DNA of 14,741 nucleotides from an uncultured Oscillospiraceae bacterium (GTDB lineage Bacteria > Bacillota > Clostridia > Oscillospirales > Acutalibacteraceae), in the NCBI GenBank assembly GCA_900548085.1, contig URJF01000026.1, forward strand, positions 1-14,741, given 5' to 3'. This document shows positions 7,184-14,741 of this stretch, one piece after another. Every line of letters begins with the position of its first letter. The stretch's first letter is position 1. Under the pieces are notes generated by a model that was not told the origin of the DNA, did not search any database, and saw only the letters and a program-made list of their open reading frames with translations. A program made the translations under genes and the position numbers.

Positions 7184-7847
7184 GACCGTACACCACCTTC
7201 AAATACTTAGGTTCTTTGGGATTTATTTCTATTTTTTCACGGATATTGCGTATATGAACGGTAACGGTTTTTTCGATACCGAATGAAATCTCGTTCCACA
7301 CTTTTTCGTAAATTTGGGAGGATGTGAAAACAATATTCATATTTTTCATCAAAAGCTCAAGTATCTTATACTCACGGGCGGTGAGCTTAACCTCCTCACC
7401 GTCAACATAAACAGCCTTTTCCTGAGTGTCCATAACAAGACCGCCGGTAACGATTTTGTGGTTCTCTTTTCCTATTGAACCGAGGGAGGCGTAGCGCCTG
7501 ATTTGGCTCTTTACTCTGGCAATAAGCTCAAGGGGATTAAATGGCTTTGTAATATAATCATCTGCACCAAAGGACAGACCGGTTATCTTATCACCGTCCT
7601 CACTCTTGGCAGAAAGAAGTATAATGGGAAAATTATAATTTTCTCTGATTTTGAGCGTTGTTTGAAGTCCGTCCACATGGGGCATCATTATGTCAAGAAC
7701 AATACAGTGAATCTCGTTGTTCTTGATTATCTCAAGGACCTCGCTGCCGTCTGTGGCAGTAAGAACATTGTAACCCTCCTGCTCCAAATAAATTTTTATA
7801 GAATTGAGGATAGCCTCGTCATCATCACAAACCAAAACCGTGTACAT
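7158..7847 (-). CDS. OmpR/PhoB-family response regulator
   Basis: A 229-residue transcriptional regulator with an N-terminal receiver domain and a C-terminal winged-helix DNA-binding domain. The receiver shows the acidic triplet DDD (residues 8-10), phosphoacceptor D52 in VLDIMMPHVDG, S79 and K101 in DDYITKPFNP. The effector domain (about 130-228) includes VKLTAREYKILELL, VWNE, the recognition-helix stretch TVTVHIRNIREKI and the terminal VYGLGYKI wing. The start ATG at 7847 is chosen over an in-frame TTG at 7853, because AGGAG (7856-7860) sits eight bases before the ATG but only two before the TTG. Its 3' end overlaps the kinase gene by 26 bases, a typical cognate pair. No separate target operon is visible nearby. 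The repeat just upstream suggests autoregulation. Confidence 0.95.
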   Translation of the reverse strand: MYTVLVCDDDEAILNSIKIYLEQEGYNVLTATDGSEVLEIIKNNEIHCIVLDIMMPHVDGLQTTLKIRENYNFPIILLSAKSEDGDKITGLSFGADDYITKPFNPLELIARVKSQIRRYASLGSIGKENHKIVTGGLVMDTQEKAVYVDGEEVKLTAREYKILELLMKNMNIVFTSSQIYEKVWNEISFGIEKTVTVHIRNIREKIEINPKEPKYLKVVYGLGYKIQKY

Positions 7848-7885
7848 AAACAAATCTCCTTATCGCTAATATTAAATCATAATAA

Positions 7886-7903
7886 TTCAAAGTATTTTCA
7901 AAG
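7886..7903 (-). promoter_or_regulatory. Direct repeat CTTTGAA, 11-base period, candidate regulator operator
   Basis: In the 71-base AT-rich gap upstream of the response regulator, CTTTGAA occurs twice on the minus strand with four bases between, an 11-base period. OmpR/PhoB-type regulators bind direct repeats with this period as head-to-tail dimers. A TAATAT hexamer follows 11 bases after the second copy, similar to the geometry of a pho box and its -10. This suggests an autoregulated promoter. The region is AT-rich, so chance is possible. Confidence 0.4.
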
Positions 7904-7918
7904 AAATAATTAAAAATT

Positions 7919-8503
7919 TCAAATTTTTTTTACAAACTCAAAAAATTCCTGTCTAGTCATCATATTATTCAAGCAGGAAACAAGTGCAGATGACGACAAA
8001 AACGATGGCAAATCCAACTTCTTTTGCAACAGCAGTCTGTTCTGTTTTGCATTAGGCGTGCCGTTAAAGCCCAAAGAATAAAGGTCATATATCGTAATAG
8101 GGTCACTGACGAAAACTCTGCTGTGCTCCACATTCGCTCTCTCAAGGGCGGCGATAATCGTCTCGGCGGTCATACCCTCTACGCCAAGCTTGCCATCTTT
8201 TGACGGGGTGGACTTGCGCTTTTCTTTTCCGTACACATCGGGGATATATACATTAGTTATCCTGTCCTTTGGTATTCCGGAGGATATGTAGTGCCTAATC
8301 ATAAAGCCTGCGTGGTCGGAATCGGTAAGCAATATGATGCCTCTCTCCGCTGCAAGTTTTTTTATAAAAGAGAGGCGTTCTTTATCCTTGAATATACCAA
8401 AGCCATTTGTCTCCACAACAAAAGCATCTAAAAACTCGGACAGTTTAATCTTGTCATATTTTCCCTCGACGACAACAGCTTGAGTGAGTTTTATCTTTTC
8501 CAT
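7919..8503 (-). CDS. rnmV: Ribonuclease M5-like Toprim protein (DUF4093)
   Basis: A 194-residue cytoplasmic protein with an N-terminal Toprim domain and a C-terminal segment like the RNase M5-associated DUF4093. RNase M5 matures 5S rRNA in Bacillota. Toprim residues are visible: E13 in VVVEGKYDKIKL, D61 and D63 in LLTDSDHAG, and the downstream GKLGVEGMT element (RNase M5 has a similar GKIGVEHA). The C-terminal part LGFNGTPNAKQNRLLL... and MTRQEFFEFV fits the same family. The ATG at 8503 is chosen over an in-frame GTG at 8521: GAGGG lies seven bases before it, and its A is shared with the holA TGA stop (TGATG), so translation is probably coupled. The usual neighbour ksgA/rsmA is not here, so its substrate is less certain than its family. 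No clear terminator follows it. Confidence 0.75.
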   Translation of the reverse strand: MEKIKLTQAVVVEGKYDKIKLSEFLDAFVVETNGFGIFKDKERLSFIKKLAAERGIILLTDSDHAGFMIRHYISSGIPKDRITNVYIPDVYGKEKRKSTPSKDGKLGVEGMTAETIIAALERANVEHSRVFVSDPITIYDLYSLGFNGTPNAKQNRLLLQKKLDLPSFLSSSALVSCLNNMMTRQEFFEFVKKI

Positions 8504-9537
8504 CACATTTCCCTCAGACACAGCAGCTTTGCAACAGCTTCCTCAAGCACGAGGCGTTTGTCTATAGCGGTGGACTTCAGCTTTTCATCCGACTGAGCCA
8601 AAATATCTATAGCGTCACGAAGATTGGAAAAGGATATATTCCTGCTGTCTCTGACTGCATTGTTAATAACAAAATCTCTGTTACGATAATTAAAATATTC
8701 CTTTAGGTCAGAGGGCGGAACATTGGCGGCATTGACGCACTTTGCTCTGTACATATCTATATAGCATGAGGAAATAACGGACGAAATCTCAATCGGGTCT
8801 TCCTTTTGTTCAAACAAAGTGTTGAGCACCTTATAGGCATTGTCACTGTCGCCCTTAGTGATAAACTTAGACAAATCGTAAACTCGTGCACTGAGACACT
8901 TTACGGCAACGGAGTCAATATCTTTTTTGGTTATTTCGCTCTCCGAAACATAGGAGCAAAGTTTTTCCAGCTCATTAAAAACAGTCTTTAGGTCATTACC
9001 TACCACTGCAATAAGATAGCGTGCTGTGGCAGAGTCAATGGTGCACTTGCGTTTTTTTGCATAAGTCATAATCAGCTTGGCAAGCTCGCCCTCTGTCTTT
9101 TTTGACAGCTCAACAGAACTGCCGGCAGAGGCAAAGGCTTTTTCGATACCTGTCCATTTTTTTTGCTTTTTGAAATCGACGGATATGGAGTCGTACCAAA
9201 ATACTAGTACCGAGCTGTCCGGCACATCCTTAAAGAACTCTTTGATGTCGTCTATATCGCTCTGCTTATCAAACGGAAAATCGTGAACAAGCACCATCGA
9301 ATGTTCGCTCATCATAGGTATCATATCCGCATCCTGCAAAATATCGGACAATGCCGAATCTCTACCCTCATACTGATGAAAATTAAAATCCTCAAAAGCA
9401 GAGTCAACAAGTTTATCCTTTAACTTTTTTACATAATGCTCTTTAAGATAAGTTTCCTCGCCGTAGATAAAATAAACATTGGAAAACTCTCCGGATTTTA
9501 TCTGCGCCTTTAGTTCTTCTTCTTTTATTCTTGCCAT
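8503..9537 (-). CDS. holA: DNA polymerase III subunit delta
   Basis: A 344-residue cytoplasmic protein of the clamp-loader complex. Delta opens the beta sliding clamp and is AAA+-like but without ATPase motifs. Supporting features are the N-terminal block VYFIYGEETYLKEHYVKKLK (about 21-40), the region around residues 70-110 that includes DADMIPMMSEHSMVLVHD, and the C-terminal helical domain ending SDEKLKSTAIDKRLVLEEAVAKLL. Length is normal for the family. The ATG at 9537 has AGGAG (9547-9551) nine bases upstream and overlaps the end of comEC by 13 bases. Its stop overlaps the next gene's start (TGATG). comEC followed by holA is a common order in Bacillota. Confidence 0.92.
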   Translation of the reverse strand: MARIKEEELKAQIKSGEFSNVYFIYGEETYLKEHYVKKLKDKLVDSAFEDFNFHQYEGRDSALSDILQDADMIPMMSEHSMVLVHDFPFDKQSDIDDIKEFFKDVPDSSVLVFWYDSISVDFKKQKKWTGIEKAFASAGSSVELSKKTEGELAKLIMTYAKKRKCTIDSATARYLIAVVGNDLKTVFNELEKLCSYVSESEITKKDIDSVAVKCLSARVYDLSKFITKGDSDNAYKVLNTLFEQKEDPIEISSVISSCYIDMYRAKCVNAANVPPSDLKEYFNYRNRDFVINNAVRDSRNISFSNLRDAIDILAQSDEKLKSTAIDKRLVLEEAVAKLLCLREM

Positions 9538-11603
9538 ATATTTTGTCTCCTGACACCGAAGGTGTCCTTATTTTTTATATCATAGACAACGCTGCCGTCA
9601 CTGAGATAAACAGTGCCGTGTCTGTCTCTTATTATCCTCTTGTTACGCAAAAGATTTATGTCATCATCAAATGTACTGCCTACGGACACTGTAAGTCCGC
9701 AAACAGAAAATTCGCTGTCCGTACCGTCATATGAAAAACTCACATCGTCACTTACCTTTGCTGTAAATGTATTTTTTATCTGCAAGTTATTATAATGAGC
9801 ATTAGTCATAATATTATCATCAAATTCATCGGTCACTATCACATCTGTATGAATGTTTTGCGTCAACTTGACGGCATAATAATTATCACTGTCGCAGAGG
9901 AGAAAAGAAATTTTTCTGCCTCTCGTCATAAGAAAATTAGTCATTTCATAACAATCCACAGAACTGTGCACATTGGTGACAACGGTACTGTCGCTGTCGC
10001 AAACTGCAACTGCACCGCCTGACGAAAAATACAACGTCGCCTGTGGCAAAAACGCAGTATCGGCAACAACTACAGTGACGAGCATAACCGCACAGGACAA
10101 AGCCGCCGTCAGTCTGATAAGCCTTTTGTTACGCAACAAGAAGGCAAAAGCGACCACAACCAAAACAGCGGAAATAATTATGCCGAAGTATTTTGAAAAC
10201 GCTGTAGTACCGCCGAATGAGGCAAGGTTCTCAACAATTTTAAGTGTAATACCGGCAACAAAATCTGTCAGCTTTGAAAAAGGCAAAATAATAAAACTTA
10301 TTTTCGTCAGGCCGACAATATATGTGAGAAGAGCCAGTGGCATAAGCACACTGGACAGCGGTACAACGAAAATGTTAGAAACGACACTGCCTACGCTGAC
10401 ATATCCGAAAAACACAAGCATGACCGGAACGGTATAAACCATTACCGACAAAGACACAAATATTCCCGACACGATGCCGAGCACTGTATTTTTTGCATAT
10501 TCTCTAAACGGAAAGCAATCGGTGTCGGTCAAGGAATTCTTTTTGAAATACCGTGAAAACACGGGATAAAGTGTAATAAGCGAAAGCACTGCAAGCACGC
10601 TTAGAACAGCGCCCACATCAAAAACGGCAAAGGGATTAAGACAAATCAGTGCGACCGCAAGTCCCAAAGAATTAAGGCTGTCCCCTCGTCTCATAAACAA
10701 TTTTGCCGAGGTAAGAATAATCATCATAATTCCCGCTCTCACCACAGATTTTGAAAATCCTGCGAGAACAATGTACACGAGCACCGAAACAATAAGAATT
10801 ATTCCACCTGCCCTGTCCTTAATTCTGAATCTCTTTATTAAAAACAAGACGATACCTGTTACAGCGGTAAGATGCAATCCGCTGACAGCCATAATATGAG
10901 AGGCACCGACCGCCCTGAAGCAACTGTTTGCATACTCAGAAAGATAGCCCTTTATTCCTGTAATCATTGCCACAGAAAGTGCACCATTGTCACTGGGCAT
11001 CAATGACATAAGCGAGCTGACAATACTTTTTCGCAAAGCCAAAATCGGTTTTGCCGCAGAAAACACAGATTTGCCCACAGGTTCAATACGGGTAGCAGAA
11101 GCGGTCAAAAACACATTGTTTCCCCATCTGCCATAGGAATTAACTGCATTGTTTGCCACCGAAGAAAACTTCAACTCAGCGGTAACAACCTCGTAGCAAT
11201 CTACATTTGCCTCAGCCGGAAGTGAAACAGAAATTTTTATATTCTGCGGTGCTCCGTCGGCTTTGATACTCGTTGTTTTTGCGTCATAGACATAGTTTCC
11301 GTAATCATCCTGCGTGCCTGAATCCAAAAGATAAAAAGAGGTCTCACATCGCTCACCGTCTAATGCAAGCTGGGGCTGAGCTATGGCAGATACAGAAAAA
11401 ATCAGCAACAGACAGGCGAATAAAGCTGAACCGAAACAAAGCGGAACAGTTACTGCCTGTCTGTACTTTTTTAGGCAGAGGCTCACAGCGAACAACACTG
11501 CGAGTCCTGCCGTTATTCCTACCCATAGTCTGTCCGGTAAAAGCTGTACTGCCAAGAGAGTTACAGCCATACTAAAGCCTATGTGAGCAAAAACTCTTTT
11601 CAT
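9525..11603 (-). CDS. comEC: ComEC-family DNA uptake channel with degenerate C-terminal domain
   Basis: A 692-residue polytopic membrane protein related to the channel that passes single-stranded DNA into the cell during transformation. N-terminal membrane segments (about 5-22, 27-44, 52-73) are followed by a soluble DUF4131-like region (about 75-180) with two cysteines (C86, C136) that might form a disulfide. The competence domain (about 200-490) carries the signature SHIMAVSGLHL (235-245) and many hydrophobic segments. The last 170 residues sit where ComEC has a metallo-beta-lactamase-like domain, but no HxHxDH is present; CDSDNYY (570-576) occupies the comparable place after FLMTRGRKISFLL. 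The ATG at 11603 shares its A with the lacZ stop (TAATG) and has no good Shine-Dalgarno, so it probably depends on coupling to lacZ. No comEA or comEB is in the window. Confidence 0.9.
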   Translation of the reverse strand: MKRVFAHIGFSMAVTLLAVQLLPDRLWVGITAGLAVLFAVSLCLKKYRQAVTVPLCFGSALFACLLLIFSVSAIAQPQLALDGERCETSFYLLDSGTQDDYGNYVYDAKTTSIKADGAPQNIKISVSLPAEANVDCYEVVTAELKFSSVANNAVNSYGRWGNNVFLTASATRIEPVGKSVFSAAKPILALRKSIVSSLMSLMPSDNGALSVAMITGIKGYLSEYANSCFRAVGASHIMAVSGLHLTAVTGIVLFLIKRFRIKDRAGGIILIVSVLVYIVLAGFSKSVVRAGIMMIILTSAKLFMRRGDSLNSLGLAVALICLNPFAVFDVGAVLSVLAVLSLITLYPVFSRYFKKNSLTDTDCFPFREYAKNTVLGIVSGIFVSLSVMVYTVPVMLVFFGYVSVGSVVSNIFVVPLSSVLMPLALLTYIVGLTKISFIILPFSKLTDFVAGITLKIVENLASFGGTTAFSKYFGIIISAVLVVVAFAFLLRNKRLIRLTAALSCAVMLVTVVVADTAFLPQATLYFSSGGAVAVCDSDSTVVTNVHSSVDCYEMTNFLMTRGRKISFLLCDSDNYYAVKLTQNIHTDVIVTDEFDDNIMTNAHYNNLQIKNTFTAKVSDDVSFSYDGTDSEFSVCGLTVSVGSTFDDDINLLRNKRIIRDRHGTVYLSDGSVVYDIKNKDTFGVRRQNIWQE
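9552..9566 (-). other. Small hairpin abutting the holA ribosome binding site
   Basis: Within the last codons of comEC, GACACC-TTC-GGTGTC (minus strand) forms a perfect 6-base-pair stem with a 3-base loop. It ends directly at the AGGAG of holA. If it forms in the mRNA it could modulate ribosome access to holA. It may be incidental, since it also encodes the ComEC peptide DTFGV. Confidence 0.35.
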
Positions 11604-14600
11604 TAATCTTCGTTCATATCATAAGTGTCAATGAGAAATGCCAACGACTGTTTTGTTCCTGCCTTAAGCTGATACTTATCTCGTACGCAAGCCTGACCCG
11701 GCAGATCGCCTCCGACGCCCATCTGTGCAGAATCCACAGTAACGGTGAGGTCGTGATTTCGGTCAATCTCGTTAATATGCTGATACTTGTCGAGCATAAA
11801 AGGAGTGTAAGGCAATGTGCTGAACATAACAGGATCCCGGTAATATGCAGCCACCTTGATTCCCTTACCCTTTTTATCAGTGAGAGTAAAGTATCTGACA
11901 TCGGTGCGTGTAGAGGATTCCTGCGGTCTCATATATGTGTACTCAAATTCAGAAACAGGCATAGAATACTTGCCTATCTTATATCCGGTCTTTCTGTCAG
12001 GATAGCTCGGTGCAGCACCCCTGCCGTACCAAGAAACCTTGTTAAGCTCTCTGCTTACGCCAAAGGTATAACCAAAGCGCAAAAGCGGAGCCTTAGGTAC
12101 TGCCGAATGATAAACAGCAACCTTTCCGTCGGGGTAAACTGTGTAGCACACAAAAGCATCCTTCATAAACTGAACGCTGAGTGCAATCTTAACCTTTACT
12201 ATACCGTCCTTTTGCTCAACCAATGTCTTTTGAGCAGAAACGGATTTAGTAGCTCTCTTCCATTTATAATATGGCTGAGCAAATATAAACGGTGGAACAA
12301 AGTTAAGGAAGTCAATATCATTATCGGTCAGTGCTCTGAAATAGTTAGGTGCAACAGGAGCAGTCAAAAGCTCCTCTCCGTCTCTAACGATGCTGACGAT
12401 TGCACCGTTGCTGATTTTTACCTCAAAGCTGTCGCCGGTTACGGTAACTTCATTTGACTTCTTAGTGAAATTAAGCTGTGTATCGCTCTTTTGCATAACA
12501 GGCTTAGCAGCTTCATTCAATATAAATTGGTCAAAAGCAATCTCTGCATTGGATTTCAGTCCGGGAGTCTTTTTCTTAGTATGGAACGAAACAGTGAGCA
12601 CGCACTCCTTATCCTTAGGTAAAGCCGAATAATCATAAGGAATGTCGATAAACTCCTCCTGGAGAGGAATAAGCGAAAATTTGTCGAGCTCGCCGGACAT
12701 AATCTGATCGCCCTCGCAGTCTATTCTCCACTTACACTTGTATGAAGAAACATCTGTAAACAAAAATCTCGAACGAACATTGAATCTGCCTTTTGACAAA
12801 TCAAAAGACGTAGTGACAATAGGTTGATATACGTGTCTAACCTCCCACCACTGCGGATGAGGAGTTCTGTCGCCTGCTATAACGCCGTTAGCGTTAAAAT
12901 ATGTATTGCTGCCGGTCATAGCTGTGGTGTTGATTCCGTTGTACCAATGACGAGGCTCGTCTTTTTCAAAATCGGTACCGTAAACTAAGTTATCGTTGCC
13001 GTTTTCGTCTTTTACATGGAGCGACTGGTCTACCCAATCCCAAATAAAGCCGCCTGCCATATTGTCATATTTTTCAAAATCGTCCATATATTCCTGGAAG
13101 TTACCCAAGCTGTTTTCCATACTATGTGCATATTCGCAAAGGAGAACAGGCTTAGTATACATATCGGCAGAAATAGGCTTTGAATCAGCGGCAAGCTGAT
13201 TGGCGATATTATCATAGAGCGAAATTGTGATAGGCTCTTTTTCGCCCAATTTACGCATGGTATCCTCTACCGGATACATACGGGAAATGACATCGGATTT
13301 GGTAAGATCAAAGTCACCTTCGTAGTGGAACTGACGGGTATCATCGAGTGCGAGAGCAGCCTGCTTCATTTTTACAAAGTTATCGCCGTCGCCGGCCTCA
13401 TTACCGAGAGACCACATAAATACGCACGGATTGTTACGGTCACGAAGAACCATACGCTCCATCTTGTCCACAGCGATACCTGTCCACAATGGATTAGAGC
13501 CGGGAACACCCTTTCTTCTGACACCGTGAGACTCAAGGTCACACTCATCCATAACATAAAATCCATACTTATTGCACAACTCATAAAAATACGGATCATC
13601 AGGATAGTGAGAGGTACGGATAGCGTTAATATTAGCCTGTTTCATAAGGTCGAGATCCTGAGTATATCTCTCCTTAGGAACTGCCCAACCGTGATCGGGA
13701 TCAAAGTCGTGACGGTTTACGCCCATAACCATAAGCGGCATACCGTTGAACAAAATCTTTTCGCCGACAATCTCTACCTTCTTAAAGCCTACATCATAGG
13801 TTTTCACTGCGATTATGCGGTCATCTTCTAACACTGCCATAACGAGCTTATAGAGATTAGGCTGTTCTGCTGACCATTTTTTTGGATTTTTGATAAAAGA
13901 CGAAATGTTGATTCTTTCTTTATTATCGGCAGAAACCGTCTTTGTTTCTTCGCCTAAAGGAATCTCCTTGCCTGTATCGGAAATAAGAGACGCCTGAACG
14001 GTAATATTCTTCTGTTCCGAACTATAGTTGGTTATGAACATATCGAGAGAAACATCCGAATCCTTATATTCCTCATCAAGCTCTGTTTTGAAATAAAAAT
14101 CACGGAGACACATCTTAGGCTCAGCAAAAAGATAAACCTCACGGTAAATACCGCAGAGCCACCACATATCCTGATCCTCAAGGTATGTAGAAGCGGCATA
14201 ACGGTATACCTTTGCTGTGACGATATTCTCTCCGGACTTAAGATATTTTGTTACATCAAATTCGTGAGGAGTCATTGAACCGGTAGAAAAACCTACATAC
14301 TCACCGTTCACCCAAACCTCAAGAGCGGCTTTGCAAGCACCAAAATGGAGAAAAATTTCTCTGCCGTCCCAATACTCCGGAAGTTCAAAGCTCCTGCGAT
14401 AAAATCCTATTTCCTGCATAGTATGGTCAATTTTAGGGATCTGACCACGCACACGGCTCAAAGCACGAGGAAATGTGCTGGCGTAGTAATAAGGGACGCT
14501 GTAGCCCTCGGTCTGCCATACTGACGGAACATTGATTTCGCCCCAAGACGAATCATCAAATGACGGGCTCTCGAAACTCTGCGGCTGATTTTCGAGTCCT

Positions 14601-14741
14601 CTTTGCCAATAGAACTTCCACATTCCGTTAAGTGACATTTTGTACGGTGAATAATCACCGGAAAGCGCTGACTCAACAGTATCAAACGGCATAGCTATAG
14701 CGTGACCGTCCTCCTTGTTGATTTTATACTGCTTTGGGTCC
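11603..14741 (-). CDS. lacZ: Beta-galactosidase, glycoside hydrolase family 2, N-terminus beyond the window
   Basis: A large cytoplasmic LacZ-type enzyme (no signal peptide seen in the present part) that hydrolyses terminal beta-galactosides such as lactose. The frame is open from the right edge; 16 codons precede the first in-window ATG (14692) and encode DPKQYKINKEDGHAIA, which fits the usual LacZ N-terminal region, so the true start lies outside. Counting from that ATG: sugar-binding jelly-roll (to about 190), immunoglobulin-like domain (about 195-300), TIM barrel with MGVNRHDFDPDHG near 318, acid/base E432 in LGNEAGDG, nucleophile E520 in LLCEYAHS, GGFIWDWVDQSL near 543, and a C-terminal small-chain domain (about 740-1020) with NYFRALTDND. 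The catalytic set is complete. The TAA stop overlaps the comEC ATG. No permease or sugar regulator is visible; any would be upstream. Confidence 0.95.
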   Translation of the reverse strand, partial: DPKQYKINKEDGHAIAMPFDTVESALSGDYSPYKMSLNGMWKFYWQRGLENQPQSFESPSFDDSSWGEINVPSVWQTEGYSVPYYYASTFPRALSRVRGQIPKIDHTMQEIGFYRRSFELPEYWDGREIFLHFGACKAALEVWVNGEYVGFSTGSMTPHEFDVTKYLKSGENIVTAKVYRYAASTYLEDQDMWWLCGIYREVYLFAEPKMCLRDFYFKTELDEEYKDSDVSLDMFITNYSSEQKNITVQASLISDTGKEIPLGEETKTVSADNKERINISSFIKNPKKWSAEQPNLYKLVMAVLEDDRIIAVKTYDVGFKKVEIVGEKILFNGMPLMVMGVNRHDFDPDHGWAVPKERYTQDLDLMKQANINAIRTSHYPDDPYFYELCNKYGFYVMDECDLESHGVRRKGVPGSNPLWTGIAVDKMERMVLRDRNNPCVFMWSLGNEAGDGDNFVKMKQAALALDDTRQFHYEGDFDLTKSDVISRMYPVEDTMRKLGEKEPITISLYDNIANQLAADSKPISADMYTKPVLLCEYAHSMENSLGNFQEYMDDFEKYDNMAGGFIWDWVDQSLHVKDENGNDNLVYGTDFEKDEPRHWYNGINTTAMTGSNTYFNANGVIAGDRTPHPQWWEVRHVYQPIVTTSFDLSKGRFNVRSRFLFTDVSSYKCKWRIDCEGDQIMSGELDKFSLIPLQEEFIDIPYDYSALPKDKECVLTVSFHTKKKTPGLKSNAEIAFDQFILNEAAKPVMQKSDTQLNFTKKSNEVTVTGDSFEVKISNGAIVSIVRDGEELLTAPVAPNYFRALTDNDIDFLNFVPPFIFAQPYYKWKRATKSVSAQKTLVEQKDGIVKVKIALSVQFMKDAFVCYTVYPDGKVAVYHSAVPKAPLLRFGYTFGVSRELNKVSWYGRGAAPSYPDRKTGYKIGKYSMPVSEFEYTYMRPQESSTRTDVRYFTLTDKKGKGIKVAAYYRDPVMFSTLPYTPFMLDKYQHINEIDRNHDLTVTVDSAQMGVGGDLPGQACVRDKYQLKAGTKQSLAFLIDTYDMNED

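Noticed and set aside
7904..7930. AT-only inverted repeat at the end of the RNase M5-like gene as a terminator
   Set aside because: It contains essentially only A/T pairs with a one-base centre, so it would not form a stable terminator hairpin.
8503..8521. GTG at 8521 as the start of the RNase M5-like gene
   Set aside because: The ATG at 8503 is correctly spaced from GAGGG and forms a typical TGATG stop/start overlap with holA.
9973..10437. Plus-strand open frame of 154 codons antisense to comEC
   Set aside because: Low-complexity Thr/Ala/Val composition, typical of the complement of a membrane protein gene, with no ribosome binding site and no family resemblance.
14690..14692. ATG at 14692 as the lacZ start
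   Set aside because: The frame stays open to the window edge and the 16 upstream codons match the usual LacZ N-terminal sequence, so this methionine is internal.
1..14741. Search for defence systems, CRISPR arrays, transposons, tRNA genes and biosynthetic clusters
   Set aside because: All long frames are assigned to recognised housekeeping, signalling or catabolic families; no spaced repeats, terminal inverted repeats or cloverleaf structures were seen by eye.

Overview
The window looks like chromosomal DNA of a gut-type member of the Clostridia (Bacillota), close to Ruminococcaceae/Oscillospiraceae. The reasons are AGGAGG-type ribosome binding sites, several TTG starts, low-to-moderate GC, and Bacillota-type genes (TmcAL, a YdbC/PC4 protein, an RNase M5-like Toprim protein). 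This placement is inferred from gene content only. I see no rRNA, tRNA, CRISPR array, insertion sequence, integrase or phage gene. Coding density is very high, and no gap between genes exceeds about 100 bases.

Left part (1-3742). Three genes read leftward: acetate kinase (ackA), a 71-residue PC4/YdbC-like single-stranded nucleic acid binding protein, and alanyl-tRNA synthetase (alaS), which runs off the left edge and lacks its C-terminal domain. ackA starts with TTG behind a strong Shine-Dalgarno sequence. A short AT-rich gap separates it from the divergent tmcAL gene (rightward), whose product acetylates the wobble cytidine of elongator tRNA-Met using acetate. Good promoter sequences for both directions interleave in this gap.

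Middle part (4796-7918). A strong hairpin with T-tracts on both sides lies between the convergent tmcAL and a leftward two-component system. That system is an OmpR-family regulator overlapping by 26 bases a VanS-like histidine kinase with an unrecognised extracytoplasmic sensor domain. Upstream of the regulator is an 11-base-period direct repeat that could be its own binding site.

Right part (7919-14741). Four leftward genes are joined by overlapping stop/start codons: lacZ (GH2 beta-galactosidase, N-terminus off the right edge), comEC (DNA uptake channel), holA (DNA polymerase III delta) and an RNase M5-like Toprim gene. This is a tightly coupled operon mixing sugar catabolism, DNA uptake, replication and RNA processing. 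The ComEC C-terminal region lacks the metal-binding motif expected of its beta-lactamase-like domain.

Most of the window is ordinary housekeeping DNA. I do not see a clearly new system. The points most worth a second look are the motif-less ComEC tail, the lacZ-comEC coupling, the ackA/tmcAL divergent promoter region and the sensor domain of the kinase.
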